Part shown: positions 1-9,118 of the stretch, piece by piece
How the letters are laid out: each line of letters opens with the position of its first letter
Numbering within the stretch: the stretch's first letter is position 1
Assembly (NCBI GenBank): GCA_016841245.1
Contig: JAENZN010000003.1
Span: forward strand, 124,001-188,000
Reading direction: 5' to 3'
Source: Syntrophomonas sp.
GTDB taxonomy: Bacteria; Bacillota; Syntrophomonadia; Syntrophomonadales; Syntrophomonadaceae
DNA length: 64,000 bases
Made by a program: the position numbers and the translations under genes
The notes under the pieces: generated by a model
Told to the model about the DNA's origin: nothing
Databases searched by the model: none
What the model saw: only the letters and a program-made list of their open reading frames with translations

Positions 1-2
1 CG

Positions 3-533
3 TTGTTTTGTTTTTATGCTGTGTTAGGAGGACATGTGCAAGCGACTGCAGCTCCCCTAATAGGATTATGGTTTTTAGGAGGATTTGTGGTCCAGTTTAT
101 AGTTGCTATAGTAGAATTGAAAAATGGCTCTGTGCAAGGAGGCAATTCATTCCTTTTTTTCTCTGCCATCTTCATGTTGGTTAGCGGAATGGGATACATT
201 TTTAAGTATTTTGCCGCCATCAATAATTGGCCAATTGATCCAACTATTGATGGTTATGCGTGGATGATTTTAGGTTTAGCCCTCATTGTATGGACTCCAG
301 CAACCCTGAAAACATCTCCATTGTTTATGAGCATCCTTGTATTGCTGTTAGATGTAGGGATTCCTATGGTTGCCCTTATGAATCTTGGAATATTATCTCA
401 TTCATTTGCTGCGCCTATCGCCTATATGTGCCTTATCTGTACCGGCTTATCACTCTATTTGTCGGCTGCCATAATGACTAACATCGCCTTCGGAAAATCG
501 GTGATTCCAATACATGGGCCGATAATAAAATAA
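3..533 (+). CDS. Acetate-type transporter of the GPR1/FUN34/YaaH family (5' end outside window)
   Basis: The frame is open to the window edge, so the true start is probably upstream and the TTG at position 3 is only the first available codon. The 176 visible residues form about five hydrophobic segments separated by short loops. The pattern is an early GG[FL]xxQ-type helix, a loop containing KNG...GG, and a tail ending FGKSVIPIHGP. This matches the layout of the YaaH/SatP acetate-uptake family, whose C-terminus typically reads yGRTVLPLG. The likely role is uptake or release of acetate or another short-chain acid through the cytoplasmic membrane. That fits the many acyl-CoA and CoA-transferase genes nearby. 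Family assignment is from pattern recall; the substrate is inferred. Confidence 0.7.
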   Translation: MFCFYAVLGGHVQATAAPLIGLWFLGGFVVQFIVAIVELKNGSVQGGNSFLFFSAIFMLVSGMGYIFKYFAAINNWPIDPTIDGYAWMILGLALIVWTPATLKTSPLFMSILVLLLDVGIPMVALMNLGILSHSFAAPIAYMCLICTGLSLYLSAAIMTNIAFGKSVIPIHGPIIK

Positions 534-906
534 GCAGATTTTAACTTGAAATAATACGAGAGTATTCAAATTCAGCATGAATAAATAGGACTTTATACTA
601 TACAAATTATATACCAATGTGCTGGGCACATGGATTACTCTCTACTCTTCCTAGATTCCTCTTGTTTTCCTTATGCCCAGAGGGTCCGATTCTATTGGGC
701 ATAAGGGGTCTTGAGGAAATTTTACTTAAGCTAGAAAAGGAAGCATCCCTGTAATGCTTAAAAACGGTCTTTAAAAAGCAAAGTCATAGTACATCACTTA
801 ATAACTCAAAAGATCTCTCAATTCCTTTGGTGCGGTTGCTTTTAGTTATTATTTGGTTTTTGGCAACATGACACCAGTGACATGTGCTATAACACACTCA
901 ATAATC
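534..906. other. Intergenic stretch with one clear inverted repeat
   Basis: No gene is visible here. It contains a perfect 11-bp inverted repeat, with arms at 669-679 and 696-706 (CCTTATGCCCA and its complement). No T-run follows it on either strand, so it is not a convincing terminator. An imperfect dyad ATGxCAC/GTGxCAT lies at 868-883, about 25 bp before the -24 element of the promoter that starts at 907. It could be a regulator site. Confidence 0.4.
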
Positions 907-922
907 TGGCATGATAATTGCA
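907..922 (+). promoter_or_regulatory. Sigma-54 (-24/-12) promoter
   Basis: TGGCATGATAATTGCA matches the sigma-54 consensus TGGCAY-N5-TTGCW with exact GG-N10-GC spacing. It lies about 140 bp before the small ORF at 1063 and about 600 bp before the broken AAA ATPase gene. Confidence 0.75.
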
Positions 923-1062
923 ATCAATTGGTTATTAGCGAAAAATATTGATGGGGGTAGAAAATAATTCCTGGAATAATAGAGCCTAACGTCTTAATAG
1001 TATCAGACTGCAATAAGCGTATAAGCAGTAATTTAGGAAGACATTATACCGACCTAGGTGCT

Positions 1063-1341
1063 GTGGTAATGATTGCAAATATTGAACTGCAGGAGAATAG
1101 ACTGATTATTGAAAATTTTAATGATATGGGAATAAGATATGCATCGATCTGCAGGACCGTGTGTGACAAGAATGAAGCAAGTAAAGTACTGCATAACTAT
1201 CTCTGTGAATGTAAAAAATTTACTGTGGTGATTAATTTAACCAGAGAGGAAAGCGCTGAAAAAATTAGGCTATTAGATATAGTGGACCCGGAAGGTGGAT
1301 TCATCTACACATACGTAATGAGCTGCGATAAATCTCATTAA
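1063..1341 (+). CDS. Hypothetical protein, 92 aa
   Basis: I do not recognise a family. The protein is soluble-looking, with no signal peptide or membrane helix and four cysteines (in CRTVC, LCEC and MSCD contexts). The listed start is a GTG. An internal ATG (MIANIEL) two codons later is equally plausible, and the ribosome site is weak (AGGTG only). Support for a real gene comes from its position about 140 bp downstream of a consensus sigma-54 promoter. A GC-rich hairpin follows the stop (arms at 1393-1398 and 1423-1428). It may instead be a non-coding leader of the pseudogene that follows. Confidence 0.4.
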   Translation: MVMIANIELQENRLIIENFNDMGIRYASICRTVCDKNEASKVLHNYLCECKKFTVVINLTREESAEKIRLLDIVDPEGGFIYTYVMSCDKSH

Positions 1342-1523
1342 CTATGAAAGAACGATATCTTTTAGCTGGTCCCGATAAGGGTCTTTACTCTTGGCTCCGA
1401 GAAGGTGATACGATGCCTTCAGGGAGCCCCTATAAACAAATAATTCGAGGTATTAATATTTAGTATAATCATACGAATTGAAAGCTCAGGTAGCTTAATA
1501 AATACATGCCAGGAGTGAATCTT

Positions 1524-2167
1524 ATGATCCCGTTTTCAATGTTGGAACGTTATGAGGGAAACGAAGCCCTTTTTCAAACAGTGATGATGTCGGTAGTTTC
1601 CAGTTATGCAGGCGAACCCCTGCATCTGCATGCAGAAGGCTTGCGAGGGACGGGAAAAACTACTATAATGAGGGCCGCACGCGGAATACTGCCCACCATC
1701 ACCCGCATCAAAGGGTGTATTTATAATTGTGATCCTCTCGATCCACATTGTCCGGAACACAGAAATCTCAGCGGATCGGAAATCGAAGCTATAGGTACTG
1801 AAGAAATCCCGATGCCTTTTTTGGAGATCTCCCATTCAGCTAAAGTAGGAACGGTAGCCGGAAGTATCGACCTGGCCAGGCGGCCCTCCTGCATGCCGTT
1901 CTCCAGGGCCGGGAAAAGGTAATGATCAGCGATGTGACCAAAGTGATCCCAATGGCCTTAAAACATCGCGTAGATGGGGATATCCTGGTGCGGCTGATCA
2001 ATGAGGCAGATAGCAAGGGGAGCCGGGAAGGTATCTTGAGCTTCAAAAATCGCCAAAACGATAGAAGTAAAGAACAGGACGAGGATTACTTCCAGCATAC
2101 CGCCCGGCCTCTTAAAGATATGCACCGAGGCGAACTGCTTAATACTGAAAAAACTTTAAATATGTAA
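1524..2167 (+). pseudogene. Magnesium-chelatase-like AAA ATPase with an internal deletion and frameshift
   Basis: The N-terminal part (ATG at 1524, AGGAG at 1511-1515) reads as the start of a ChlI/BchI-like AAA+ protein with a clear Walker A, GLRGTGKTT, and a following NCDPLDPHCPEH segment. Near 1880, after SIDLAR, this frame runs into a short unrelated tail and stops at 1922. A different frame then continues as LLHAVLQGREKV...ALKHR, which resembles the lid/C-terminal region of the same family, and runs to the stop at 2165-2167. The whole Walker B/sensor region is missing between the two parts. The simplest reading is an internal deletion that also shifted the frame, so no working ATPase can be made. 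The former role is unknown; such proteins act as MoxR/chelatase-type ATPases. Confidence 0.75.
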
Positions 2168-2184
2168 CTCCTTCATTTCTTATA

Positions 2185-2232
2185 GGCTGTCCCTTAATTA
2201 TAGATTACCAATGGGGGCAGCCCCCTTTTTTT
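2185..2232 (+). terminator. Rho-independent terminator
   Basis: GGCTGtCCC pairs with GGGgCAGCC and is followed by CCC and seven Ts. It sits just after the broken ATPase gene and would end the transcript from the promoter at 907. Confidence 0.65.
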
Positions 2233-2380
2233 AATCAATAGAGTTAGGATTGAATTCAAGTGTCCGAGCCGGATAGAATTAAAAACCATTCCCACAAGCA
2301 ACTCTCCAGTTTGGTAGGTTTACAAAACTATGCCGGTCCGTATACAGCTTATTAAGGTCGATAATCATTAATTAGCAGCT

Positions 2381-3724
2381 TTAAGCTAACCTATTGCTTC
2401 TACTCCAAATGTTCATTTTCTCAGCTTCTTTAATAAGCTCATCCCGGAAATCAGGGTGGGCAATACTTATAAGTGCCTCAGCACGCTCCCAGGTAGATTT
2501 ACCTTTAAGAAGGACCATTCCGTATTCAGTTACAACATAGAAATTCACTGCTCTATGGAGCGTAACAATGGTTCCCGGATTTAGTGTTGGTCTGATCCTG
2601 GAGACTATATTGCCTTTGGCATCCTTATAGGTGGATGTCAGACAGATAAACCCTTTTCCACCTCTGGACTTAAATGAACCTGAGATAAAGTCCAACTGTC
2701 CTCCGGTTCCAGATATTTGCCTGAATCCCGAAGATTCGGAAGCGACTTGACCATAAAGATCAACTTCCAGGGCGTTGTTGATAGCTATTACGTTATCGTT
2801 TTTCCCAACGATATCAGGATTATTGGTGTAGTCCACCGGGTAAATTGCACATACCGGATTTTCATCCAAAAAATCGTACAGTTTATTACTTCCCATAGCA
2901 AAAGTGTAAACCATTTTGCCTTTATCTAATGATTTGTGAATTCCAGTTATACGGCCGGCTTCATACATATCTACAAATGAATCAACTAACATTTCCGTAT
3001 GCACACCCAGATCCTTTAAGTCGGATTGGGAAATCATAGCACCTATGGCATTAGGCATAGCTCCAATTCCCAGTTGCAAACAAGCTCCGTTGGAAATTTG
3101 GTTGGTAACCAGCTCAGCCACCTGTTTATCTGCTTCACCTACGGGAACTTCTGGAAGCTGAATAAGCGGAAGGTTGTTACCTTCAACGATATAATCAATT
3201 TCCGATATATGAATTGATTCGCTGTTTCCCCCCAGGCATCTTGGAACCGAGGTGTTTACCTCAACTATTATAATTCTGGCAGCTTTGGTAAAGGCTCGGG
3301 TTACTGAATTAGAAGGTCCCAGATTAAAAAAACCGTGCTTATCCATAGGAGCAACCATAATCAGGGCTACATCAACAGGGACGTAATTTCGTTCATATAT
3401 TGCTATCGCTTCATGATAGGTAATAGGAATGTAATTACAAAGACCATTCTCGTGCAATTTCCGGCTGGCACCAGAGAAATGCCAGTCAGCATATGTAAAG
3501 TGTTTTCTATCTGGATCTGCCATTATCGCCTGGGGAGGAAAGGGGCAGCAGGTTGTTCTAATTGCCACATCATTTAATTCCTCGGTTCTTTCTGCCAGGG
3601 CAGTATCAAGGTACCTGGATACCATCATGAATTCTCCATAGTGAACCAAATCTCCCGATTTTATAACTTTTATCGCCTCTTCAACGGGTACTAGCTTACA
3701 TTGGTATTCTTCGTTGTGATTCAA
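2381..3724 (-). CDS. Acetyl-CoA hydrolase/transferase family CoA-transferase (butyryl/4-hydroxybutyrate type)
   Basis: This 447-residue protein has the full length of the Cat2/AbfT family, which moves CoA between acyl-CoA and acetate or another carboxylate in the cytoplasm. Visible landmarks are a glycine loop [13 protein letters not shown] near residues 217-229 and the segment HTEML with the presumed catalytic glutamate near residue 244. The C-terminus carries the family's TEYG and AHPDFRDEL blocks. Translation starts at a TTG (3722-3724) eight bases after an AGGAGG. A paralogue of similar length lies immediately upstream (4062-5417) with 337 bp between, so they may be transcribed together or separately. 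Substrate cannot be read from the sequence; butyrate/acetate exchange would suit a syntrophic fatty-acid degrader (inference). Confidence 0.9.
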   Translation of the reverse strand: MNHNEEYQCKLVPVEEAIKVIKSGDLVHYGEFMMVSRYLDTALAERTEELNDVAIRTTCCPFPPQAIMADPDRKHFTYADWHFSGASRKLHENGLCNYIPITYHEAIAIYERNYVPVDVALIMVAPMDKHGFFNLGPSNSVTRAFTKAARIIIVEVNTSVPRCLGGNSESIHISEIDYIVEGNNLPLIQLPEVPVGEADKQVAELVTNQISNGACLQLGIGAMPNAIGAMISQSDLKDLGVHTEMLVDSFVDMYEAGRITGIHKSLDKGKMVYTFAMGSNKLYDFLDENPVCAIYPVDYTNNPDIVGKNDNVIAINNALEVDLYGQVASESSGFRQISGTGGQLDFISGSFKSRGGKGFICLTSTYKDAKGNIVSRIRPTLNPGTIVTLHRAVNFYVVTEYGMVLLKGKSTWERAEALISIAHPDFRDELIKEAEKMNIWSRSNRLA

Positions 3725-3888
3725 ATAAAAAACCTCCTGTTTAATTTTTGCTTTGATTAAGCTGCTAATTGAACTTCATATAATTAATTTGGCCAACTGG
3801 GTTGGCCGGTTATAGTACAGAATGTAAGATGTTACGAAAAAACAATTAGTTTTCGAATTCACCTCTATTCTTTTCCAACAAAACCAAT

Positions 3889-3920
3889 GGAGGCTATCCG
3901 AAGGATGGCCTCCACTTTTT
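3889..3920 (-). terminator. Stem-loop, probable terminator between the two CoA-transferase genes
   Basis: GGAGGCtATCC-gaa-GGATgGCCTCC forms a strong hairpin. T-rich sequence follows it on both strands (a run of five Ts on plus, TTGGTTTTGTTGG on minus). It lies about 150 bp after the stop of the upstream CoA-transferase and would separate it from the downstream copy. Confidence 0.5.
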
Positions 3921-4061
3921 CCTGGGTAGAAGTATGGAAAGAAGCATGGTTTAATGAAAAATGCTCCCCCCTTTTTCTTGTTATATCCAAGACTCAAATG
4001 CAGCACCGACTGGTTAGAAGGGTCTTTCATAATGGCCATATAGCTTTGCTGCACCTTGAAA

Positions 4062-5417
4062 TTATATTTTACTGGATCGTTTCCAAATTTGCATTTTCTC
4101 GGCTTCCTTGATCAAATCATCCCGGAAGTCCGGATGAGCCAGATTTATTAACTCCTCAGCCCGTTTCCAGATAGATAACCCGAATAGATTAGCTTTGCCG
4201 TACTCCGTAACCAGGGTTGGCGTCAATGTGCGCGGCACAGTTACCACTGCTCCCGGAGTCAACATTGGTTTAATTCTGGAATGCACTTTTCCCTCCTTAT
4301 CCGTATATGTGGAAGTGAAGGCAAGGAATGCTTTTCCTCCATTGGATTTTAGTGCCCCAGATACAAAATCAACTTGTCCTCCAGTTCCAGAAAACTGCTT
4401 ATATCCAATCGATTCTGAACAGCACTGGCTTAACAGATCTATCTCCAAAATATTGTTGATACTAATCATATTATCGTGGGCTGCAATTCTTTCGGGAAGA
4501 TTGGTATAATATACCGGATAAGAAGACAGCAGTTGGTTGTTGTTAATGAAATCATAGCATTCCCGGCTGCCGAAGCAGAAAGTATAGGCTGTTTTGCCCT
4601 GATCATAAGCCTTTCTAGCATTGCTAATTTGGCCGTTATGATACATTTTCATCATGGAGTCCATAAATAACTCGGTATGAAGACCAAGATCTTTCAAATC
4701 TGATTCTGAAATCATTCTACCTATTTCGTTAGGAACATCGCCTATTCCCAATTGTAGGCAGGCCCCATTTTTTATATCCTCCATAATAAAAGCAGCGATT
4801 TTCTTTATCTCAGGTGCTCCTTCAGCCGGGGGCGGTAAGCATGGAACTGAATTATTCGTTTCGATGATAGCGTCTATCTCACTAATATGAAACCCCTCAT
4901 GATACCCACCAAGAGCTCTGGGCATATCCGGGGTTATTTCCACGATTCTAGTCTCTGCGGCTTTCCCGTATAAATAGTTATGCGAATTTGTAATGCCAAA
5001 ACTGAAAAAGCCATTTTCATCCATGGGTGCTACTTGCCCACACCAAACTGTACCAGCAGTTTGAGGTTGTTGTACTAGTATATCGGAAACCTGATGGTAG
5101 TTGGCAGGGATAAATCCGCAAAGACCTTTTTGGTACAGCATTCTATCAATGATACCCAGAAAATTACTAAGATAAGTAAATGTCTTTTGCTGCGGATCTT
5201 TGAGCGGAACCTGGGGAACTGGAGGTATCGCATTTGTTACTCGTACGATGACATCTTTCAGGTCAGGATCATCGACTCTGGCTGCCAACGCTATATCAAA
5301 TCCGATGGGTTTGATTCCAGCTTGTCCATAATCAACCAAATCTCCCGATTTAACCATCATCGCAGCCTGTTCTGGAGTCACAAGCTTTCTTTTATATTCT
5401 TCATTATAGAAACCCAT
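4062..5417 (-). CDS. Acetyl-CoA hydrolase/transferase family CoA-transferase, paralogue
   Basis: This 451-residue protein has the same architecture as its neighbour: LQLGIGDVPNEIG near residues 222-234 and HTELF with the presumed catalytic glutamate near residue 249. TEYG and [16 protein letters not shown] blocks are at the C-terminus. The start is an ATG at 5417 with a GAGGGAC ribosome site. The pair are clearly paralogues, because the C-terminal blocks align residue by residue, but their substrate-facing regions differ (for example WCGQVAPMDENGF against [10 protein letters not shown]). Different acyl-CoA preferences are therefore plausible. The nearest upstream promoter I can see on this strand is the sigma-54 site at 6190, beyond the cold-shock gene. 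Confidence 0.9.
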   Translation of the reverse strand: MGFYNEEYKRKLVTPEQAAMMVKSGDLVDYGQAGIKPIGFDIALAARVDDPDLKDVIVRVTNAIPPVPQVPLKDPQQKTFTYLSNFLGIIDRMLYQKGLCGFIPANYHQVSDILVQQPQTAGTVWCGQVAPMDENGFFSFGITNSHNYLYGKAAETRIVEITPDMPRALGGYHEGFHISEIDAIIETNNSVPCLPPPAEGAPEIKKIAAFIMEDIKNGACLQLGIGDVPNEIGRMISESDLKDLGLHTELFMDSMMKMYHNGQISNARKAYDQGKTAYTFCFGSRECYDFINNNQLLSSYPVYYTNLPERIAAHDNMISINNILEIDLLSQCCSESIGYKQFSGTGGQVDFVSGALKSNGGKAFLAFTSTYTDKEGKVHSRIKPMLTPGAVVTVPRTLTPTLVTEYGKANLFGLSIWKRAEELINLAHPDFRDDLIKEAEKMQIWKRSSKI

Positions 5418-5686
5418 GATAGTCCCTCCTCAATTAATGTGATTACATTACCATTTAGATCCATAGTAACGTTAGATTGTTTTTAAGATATAGTCTTGCC
5501 CAAATTGCGTAGAAAGGAGCGGATGGTTCCTTCCTCATTTACGCAGATCGTATTTACTACAGGAAGGGCAAAGACTCGCTAGGACTTACAGGGCTGCCCA
5601 ACAAGTCTTTAATCTGTTTGGGTACTGAATAATCCGCTGGTTGAAAACGGCTAACTCAACAGACAGATTTTGGCCGGGCTTGACAA

Positions 5687-5887
5687 TTAAGACAGTACAT
5701 GAAGATTCGCAGCTTCCTTACCTCTAGGGACTTTCTTAATATCAAACTCTACTGCTTCTTTAGCCCTTTGCGAAATTCGACCAGCATTTTCTACTGCGAC
5801 TCGGGTAAAAATGACCTCTTCACCCTTTTCAGTTTCAATAACTCCAAATCCTCTGCCATTATCGTACCATTTAACTTTTCCCTGCAT
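5687..5887 (-). CDS. Cold-shock-domain protein
   Basis: The 66-residue protein is a single cold-shock (OB-fold) domain. It opens with the family signature GKVKWYDNGRGFGVIE, which contains the RNP1-like motif. The RNP2-like strand VIFTRV is degenerate compared with the usual VFVH[FY]. These proteins bind single-stranded RNA or DNA and act as RNA chaperones. The start at 5887 follows a good AAAGGAG. The unusual RNP2 and C-terminal half (few aromatic residues) suggest a divergent member. It is transcribed in the same direction as the CoA-transferases, 270 bp ahead of them. Confidence 0.85.
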   Translation of the reverse strand: MQGKVKWYDNGRGFGVIETEKGEEVIFTRVAVENAGRISQRAKEAVEFDIKKVPRGKEAANLHVLS

Positions 5888-6189
5888 ACCTGTTTCTCCT
5901 TTCTATACTAGAGAGGCAAACCAATTACAACACTGGACTAAAAACGTTCATACAAGGTGCCTTGATATCGAAACCATAATAAGCCTCGGTCGGTTGAATC
6001 CATAATAAATAAACTTATTGCCAAAACGCATATAATTTTGCCCAGGACACCAAAAACTGCTTCTGATTTTATCCCTCCTTCCTTCGCCTATATTTGTGAT
6101 TTGCCAATCGGGATAATCAGCCTACTTCCGGAGAACATCTGAGTAACGATTATGGAGATTAAAAAACTAATTATTAATAAACTAGTTAC
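5888..6189. other. Long leader region upstream of the cold-shock gene
   Basis: No standard gene is visible. On the minus strand between about 6073 and 5940 a frame encodes a short hydrophobic stretch preceded by GGAGGG, but it has no ATG, GTG or TTG at a usable distance. This stretch would be the 5' leader of transcripts from the minus-strand sigma-54 promoter at 6190-6205. Confidence 0.3.
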
Positions 6190-6205
6190 GCAATTATTAT
6201 GCCAA
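6190..6205 (-). promoter_or_regulatory. Sigma-54 promoter facing the cold-shock and CoA-transferase genes
   Basis: Read on the minus strand, this is TGGCATAATAATTGCG, with exact GG-N10-GC spacing. The same 16 bases occur at 24575-24590, also on the minus strand and upstream of a thiolase. Downstream genes in this direction are the cold-shock gene (about 300 bp away) and then the two CoA-transferases. Confidence 0.6.
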
Positions 6206-6485
6206 TAGGTTTAACGCCCTATAGATTAAGGAAATATTCTACTGGGAACACACCAAAAATATTTTCGCGAAAGGCTAACGCAGAAATGTGTATCAAAATT
6301 GAGACTGAACAAGTGCAGAGGACTGTCAATACTGAAACAAGCAAATAGCTGCCCTAACTGCTTTTAACTTTTCAGCATACTACTTTGGTTCAATGTACTT
6401 TTTTTGAAGGATTCCATAGATATTCTTAGCATTCCTTATCCTGTTTAATCACATATGTGGTCTCTTCAACTTGGTTTAGTGCCCA

Positions 6486-6519
6486 TCACTCTGAAATCAA
6501 TAATTAATTTCAAAAGTGA
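6486..6519. promoter_or_regulatory. Dyad symmetry, candidate activator-binding site
   Basis: TCACT-c-TGAAAT, nine bases, then ATTTCA-aa-AGTGA form an interrupted palindrome. It ends about 57 bp before the -24 element at 6576, a usual place for an enhancer-binding-protein site. Function is inferred from position. Confidence 0.4.
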
Positions 6520-6575
6520 CACACAATTATAATACAAACAGCGTTATTAAGTGGTATATTAATGGTTTTTAAATA

Positions 6576-6591
6576 TGGCATATGTTTTGCA
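6576..6591 (+). promoter_or_regulatory. Sigma-54 promoter of the acyl-CoA catabolic cluster
   Basis: TGGCATATGTTTTGCA has exact GG-N10-GC spacing. It lies about 145 bp before the acyl-CoA dehydrogenase start and is the only clear promoter I can see for the cluster that begins at 6737. Confidence 0.75.
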
Positions 6592-6736
6592 ATATTACTT
6601 TTAAAGATCCATAGCAGCGTTATTATCTCGAAAAAAGGAGGGGATGCATTATCCCATAGAAATACTCCCTAATTAAAAGATGGATTTGACTGATCTTAAT
6701 AGGACCCAATTCAGATGAAAGGAATGTGAGAGACAT

Positions 6737-7900
6737 ATGGACTTTGGATTTACCGATGAACAGAAAATACTAAGGCAAACATTCAAGAAGTTTTGTGAAA
6801 AGGAACTCACCAGGGAATATGTAGCCTGGATGGATGAAAACTGTGACTTTATTCCTGACGAGCTCTATAAAAAGTTAGCTGACTTAGGATTGTTTGGAAT
6901 GATCATTCCCGAAGAATACGGCGGATCTGGGATGACGTTTACCGATTATATGATTGCTATGGAAGAACTGTCTACGGCGTCGGTGGCCGCGGGTATCTGT
7001 GCGGGATTGGCTGTTTCTTTTGGCGCGAAAGTCATTGGCGGTATGGGAAATGAAGAACAAAGGAGATTCCATCTCCCCAAAATGGCAGCTGGAGAAACGA
7101 AATATTGCCTGGCCTTAACCGAGCCGGGTGGCGGAACTGATATCATTAATGCAATGAAGACAACCGCGGTAAAGAAAGGTGACAACTACGTCCTGAACGG
7201 GCAGAAGGTGTTCATCTCCGGCGGAAATGTAGCTGACTACATGCTGGTAGTCGCGTTAACTGATCCCAAAGCTGCCAAGCGCACCAAGGCTATGTCGGTA
7301 TTTGTGGTCGATGCTAAGACACCAGGAATCACCGTCAACCTTATTAAAAAGGTGTGCATACATGCTTGTGGAACCACCGAGATCTTTTTCGAAGATGTGG
7401 TTGTACCTGCCGAGAACATGCTGGGTGTAGAAAACAACGGATGGAACAAATTGGTGGATGTGCTTAACCCCGAGAGAATTGGTACAGCTATGTTGTCTTT
7501 GGGAATCGCCAAGGCAGCCTACCAGGCAGCACATGAATATTCCCTGGAGCGCTATGCTTTTGGCAAACCGATCGGGTCATTTATGGTGCTCCAGCACTAC
7601 CTGGCAGACATGCTGATTGAAATAGAAAATGCCACCAATCTCATTTACAAATGCTGTTATTTGATGGAAAATGGTCTTCCCTATCATATGGAAGCTGCCA
7701 TGGCCAAGATAGTAGCCGGTCGGGCATCCGAAATAGCTGCTATCAAGGGAATGGAGATATTAGGCGGTTACGGGGTTTGCATGGAATATGACCTGCAGCG
7801 TCACTTCCGTGATTACAAGCAGATGGTATTTTCGCCTATATCAGATGAAATGGCTAAAAATATGATAGCGCAATGGACTGGTTTGCCTAAATCCTATTAA
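6737..7900 (+). CDS. Acyl-CoA dehydrogenase family protein
   Basis: At 387 residues this is a standard-length soluble FAD flavoprotein that would desaturate an acyl-CoA and pass electrons to ETF. Visible features are the N-terminal helical domain starting MDFGFTDEQKIL, the FAD/substrate segment LTEPGGGTD near residues 128-136, and ERIGTAMLSLGIAKAA in the C-terminal helical domain. GGYGV precedes the C-terminus. The usual catalytic motif, YEGT in most short-chain enzymes, is absent. The equivalent region reads VFSPISDEMAKNMI, so the catalytic base or the reaction may differ. It is the first gene of the cluster after a sigma-54 promoter, with GAAAGGAATG as ribosome site. No ETF genes are in the window. 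Confidence 0.9.
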   Translation: MDFGFTDEQKILRQTFKKFCEKELTREYVAWMDENCDFIPDELYKKLADLGLFGMIIPEEYGGSGMTFTDYMIAMEELSTASVAAGICAGLAVSFGAKVIGGMGNEEQRRFHLPKMAAGETKYCLALTEPGGGTDIINAMKTTAVKKGDNYVLNGQKVFISGGNVADYMLVVALTDPKAAKRTKAMSVFVVDAKTPGITVNLIKKVCIHACGTTEIFFEDVVVPAENMLGVENNGWNKLVDVLNPERIGTAMLSLGIAKAAYQAAHEYSLERYAFGKPIGSFMVLQHYLADMLIEIENATNLIYKCCYLMENGLPYHMEAAMAKIVAGRASEIAAIKGMEILGGYGVCMEYDLQRHFRDYKQMVFSPISDEMAKNMIAQWTGLPKSY

Positions 7901-7928
7901 ATATTGATAACAAAGGAGGTTAATTATA

Positions 7929-9101
7929 ATGAGTAAAGGTCAGTTCGCAATAATTGGGACTGGAGAAGTACCGTGTGGTTGGTATCCAGACCGGTCTCAT
8001 CTGGAAATAGCTTCAATGGCTGCCTATTTAGCTATCAAAGATGCCGGTATTAATAAAGACGACATAGACGGTGTGCTTGGTCAAATGTCTATCATGGGTA
8101 ACGACTGGAATACCGAGGTTACTTTTGGACGTCTGCCCGAAGCACTGGGGATAAAAAATTGTAAAACCACTGCCCTGGTATCTTCAGGTGGGGCGTCCAG
8201 CCACTCAATTCGCAAAGCCGCAGAAGGTTTATTGATCAGTGGGCACGACATGGTTCTATGTGTGCATTCCCAGCGCTTTTCCGAATTTACCCCGGGACAG
8301 CTGGCGGAGGGATTTGCAAAGGCGGGTTGTGATCCGGAATGGGAGATCCCTTACGGTATGAGCTTTAACGCTTTGGGCGCGATGGTCACCCAAAGATATT
8401 GTTACGAAACCGGAACAACAGTAGAACAAGTTGGCTCGGTATGTGTGGCCGCCCGTAAGTGGGCTCTGCTGCAGGACAATGCCATGAATAAAAAGGATTT
8501 AACCCTGGAACAGGTAATGGGTTCCAGAATGGTATCTACCCCGCTTACCGCCTTCATGTGCAATGTTCTCGCAGACGGTGGAAGCGCCTTTATCATGACC
8601 ACCGCCGAACGAGCTAAAAAGCTGGTGGACAAACCCATCTACATTCTGGGAGAAGGCTCCAGATACTCTCACCGCAATTTGACTAAAGCCAAGGATTTAA
8701 CCAGGATAGTAACTAAGCCGGCTGCTGATGAGGCTTACAATAAGTCAGGACTTGGCCCTGAAGACATGGATATTGCTCAAATATATGCATCCTATCCGGT
8801 GTTTACCTTGATGATTTTTGAGGATATGGGATTCTGCAAACGAGGAGAAGCTGGCAAATACTTCATGGATGGAAATACAATGCCCGGCGGGAAAATGCCG
8901 GTATGCACCAATGGTGAAGCTCTGTCCTTCGGTCACACCGGTACTGGTGTTGGCACTGCTCTGCTGGTTGAAAGTGTTCGGCAATTACAGGGTAAAGCTG
9001 GCAGAGCACAAGTTCCGGGGGCCCGCTTCCTGATTGAAGATTGCGGCGGCGGAGCATTTATGGACGTACACTGCGCTGTTCTGGGTAATGAAATACCCTA
9101 A
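7929..9101 (+). CDS. Thiolase-fold protein lacking the nucleophilic Cys (lipid-transfer / Ltp2-like)
   Basis: The 390-residue protein has the SCP-x/lipid-transfer thiolase fold. Evidence is FAIIGTGEVP at the start, FGHTGTGVGTALLVE near the C-terminus and CGGGAFMD at the end. At the position where thiolases have CASG it reads SSGGASS (residues about 85-91), so the acyl-accepting cysteine is missing. The usual HD/NEAF region is replaced by QIYASYPVF. Proteins of this kind, such as the steroid side-chain enzyme Ltp2, work as retro-aldolases together with a DUF35 partner. A DUF35 protein is the very next gene. The ribosome site is AAAGGAGG. Carbon-carbon cleavage or formation by aldol chemistry is therefore more likely than thiolysis (inference). 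Confidence 0.85.
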   Translation: MSKGQFAIIGTGEVPCGWYPDRSHLEIASMAAYLAIKDAGINKDDIDGVLGQMSIMGNDWNTEVTFGRLPEALGIKNCKTTALVSSGGASSHSIRKAAEGLLISGHDMVLCVHSQRFSEFTPGQLAEGFAKAGCDPEWEIPYGMSFNALGAMVTQRYCYETGTTVEQVGSVCVAARKWALLQDNAMNKKDLTLEQVMGSRMVSTPLTAFMCNVLADGGSAFIMTTAERAKKLVDKPIYILGEGSRYSHRNLTKAKDLTRIVTKPAADEAYNKSGLGPEDMDIAQIYASYPVFTLMIFEDMGFCKRGEAGKYFMDGNTMPGGKMPVCTNGEALSFGHTGTGVGTALLVESVRQLQGKAGRAQVPGARFLIEDCGGGAFMDVHCAVLGNEIP

Positions 9102-9118
9102 AGAAAGGAGAGGTAGTA

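Noticed and set aside
5940-6073. Hydrophobic minus-strand frame (KSEAVFGVLGKIICVLAISL) after GGAGGG
   Set aside because: It has no ATG, GTG or TTG at a usable distance from the ribosome site, and a stop lies just upstream in frame.
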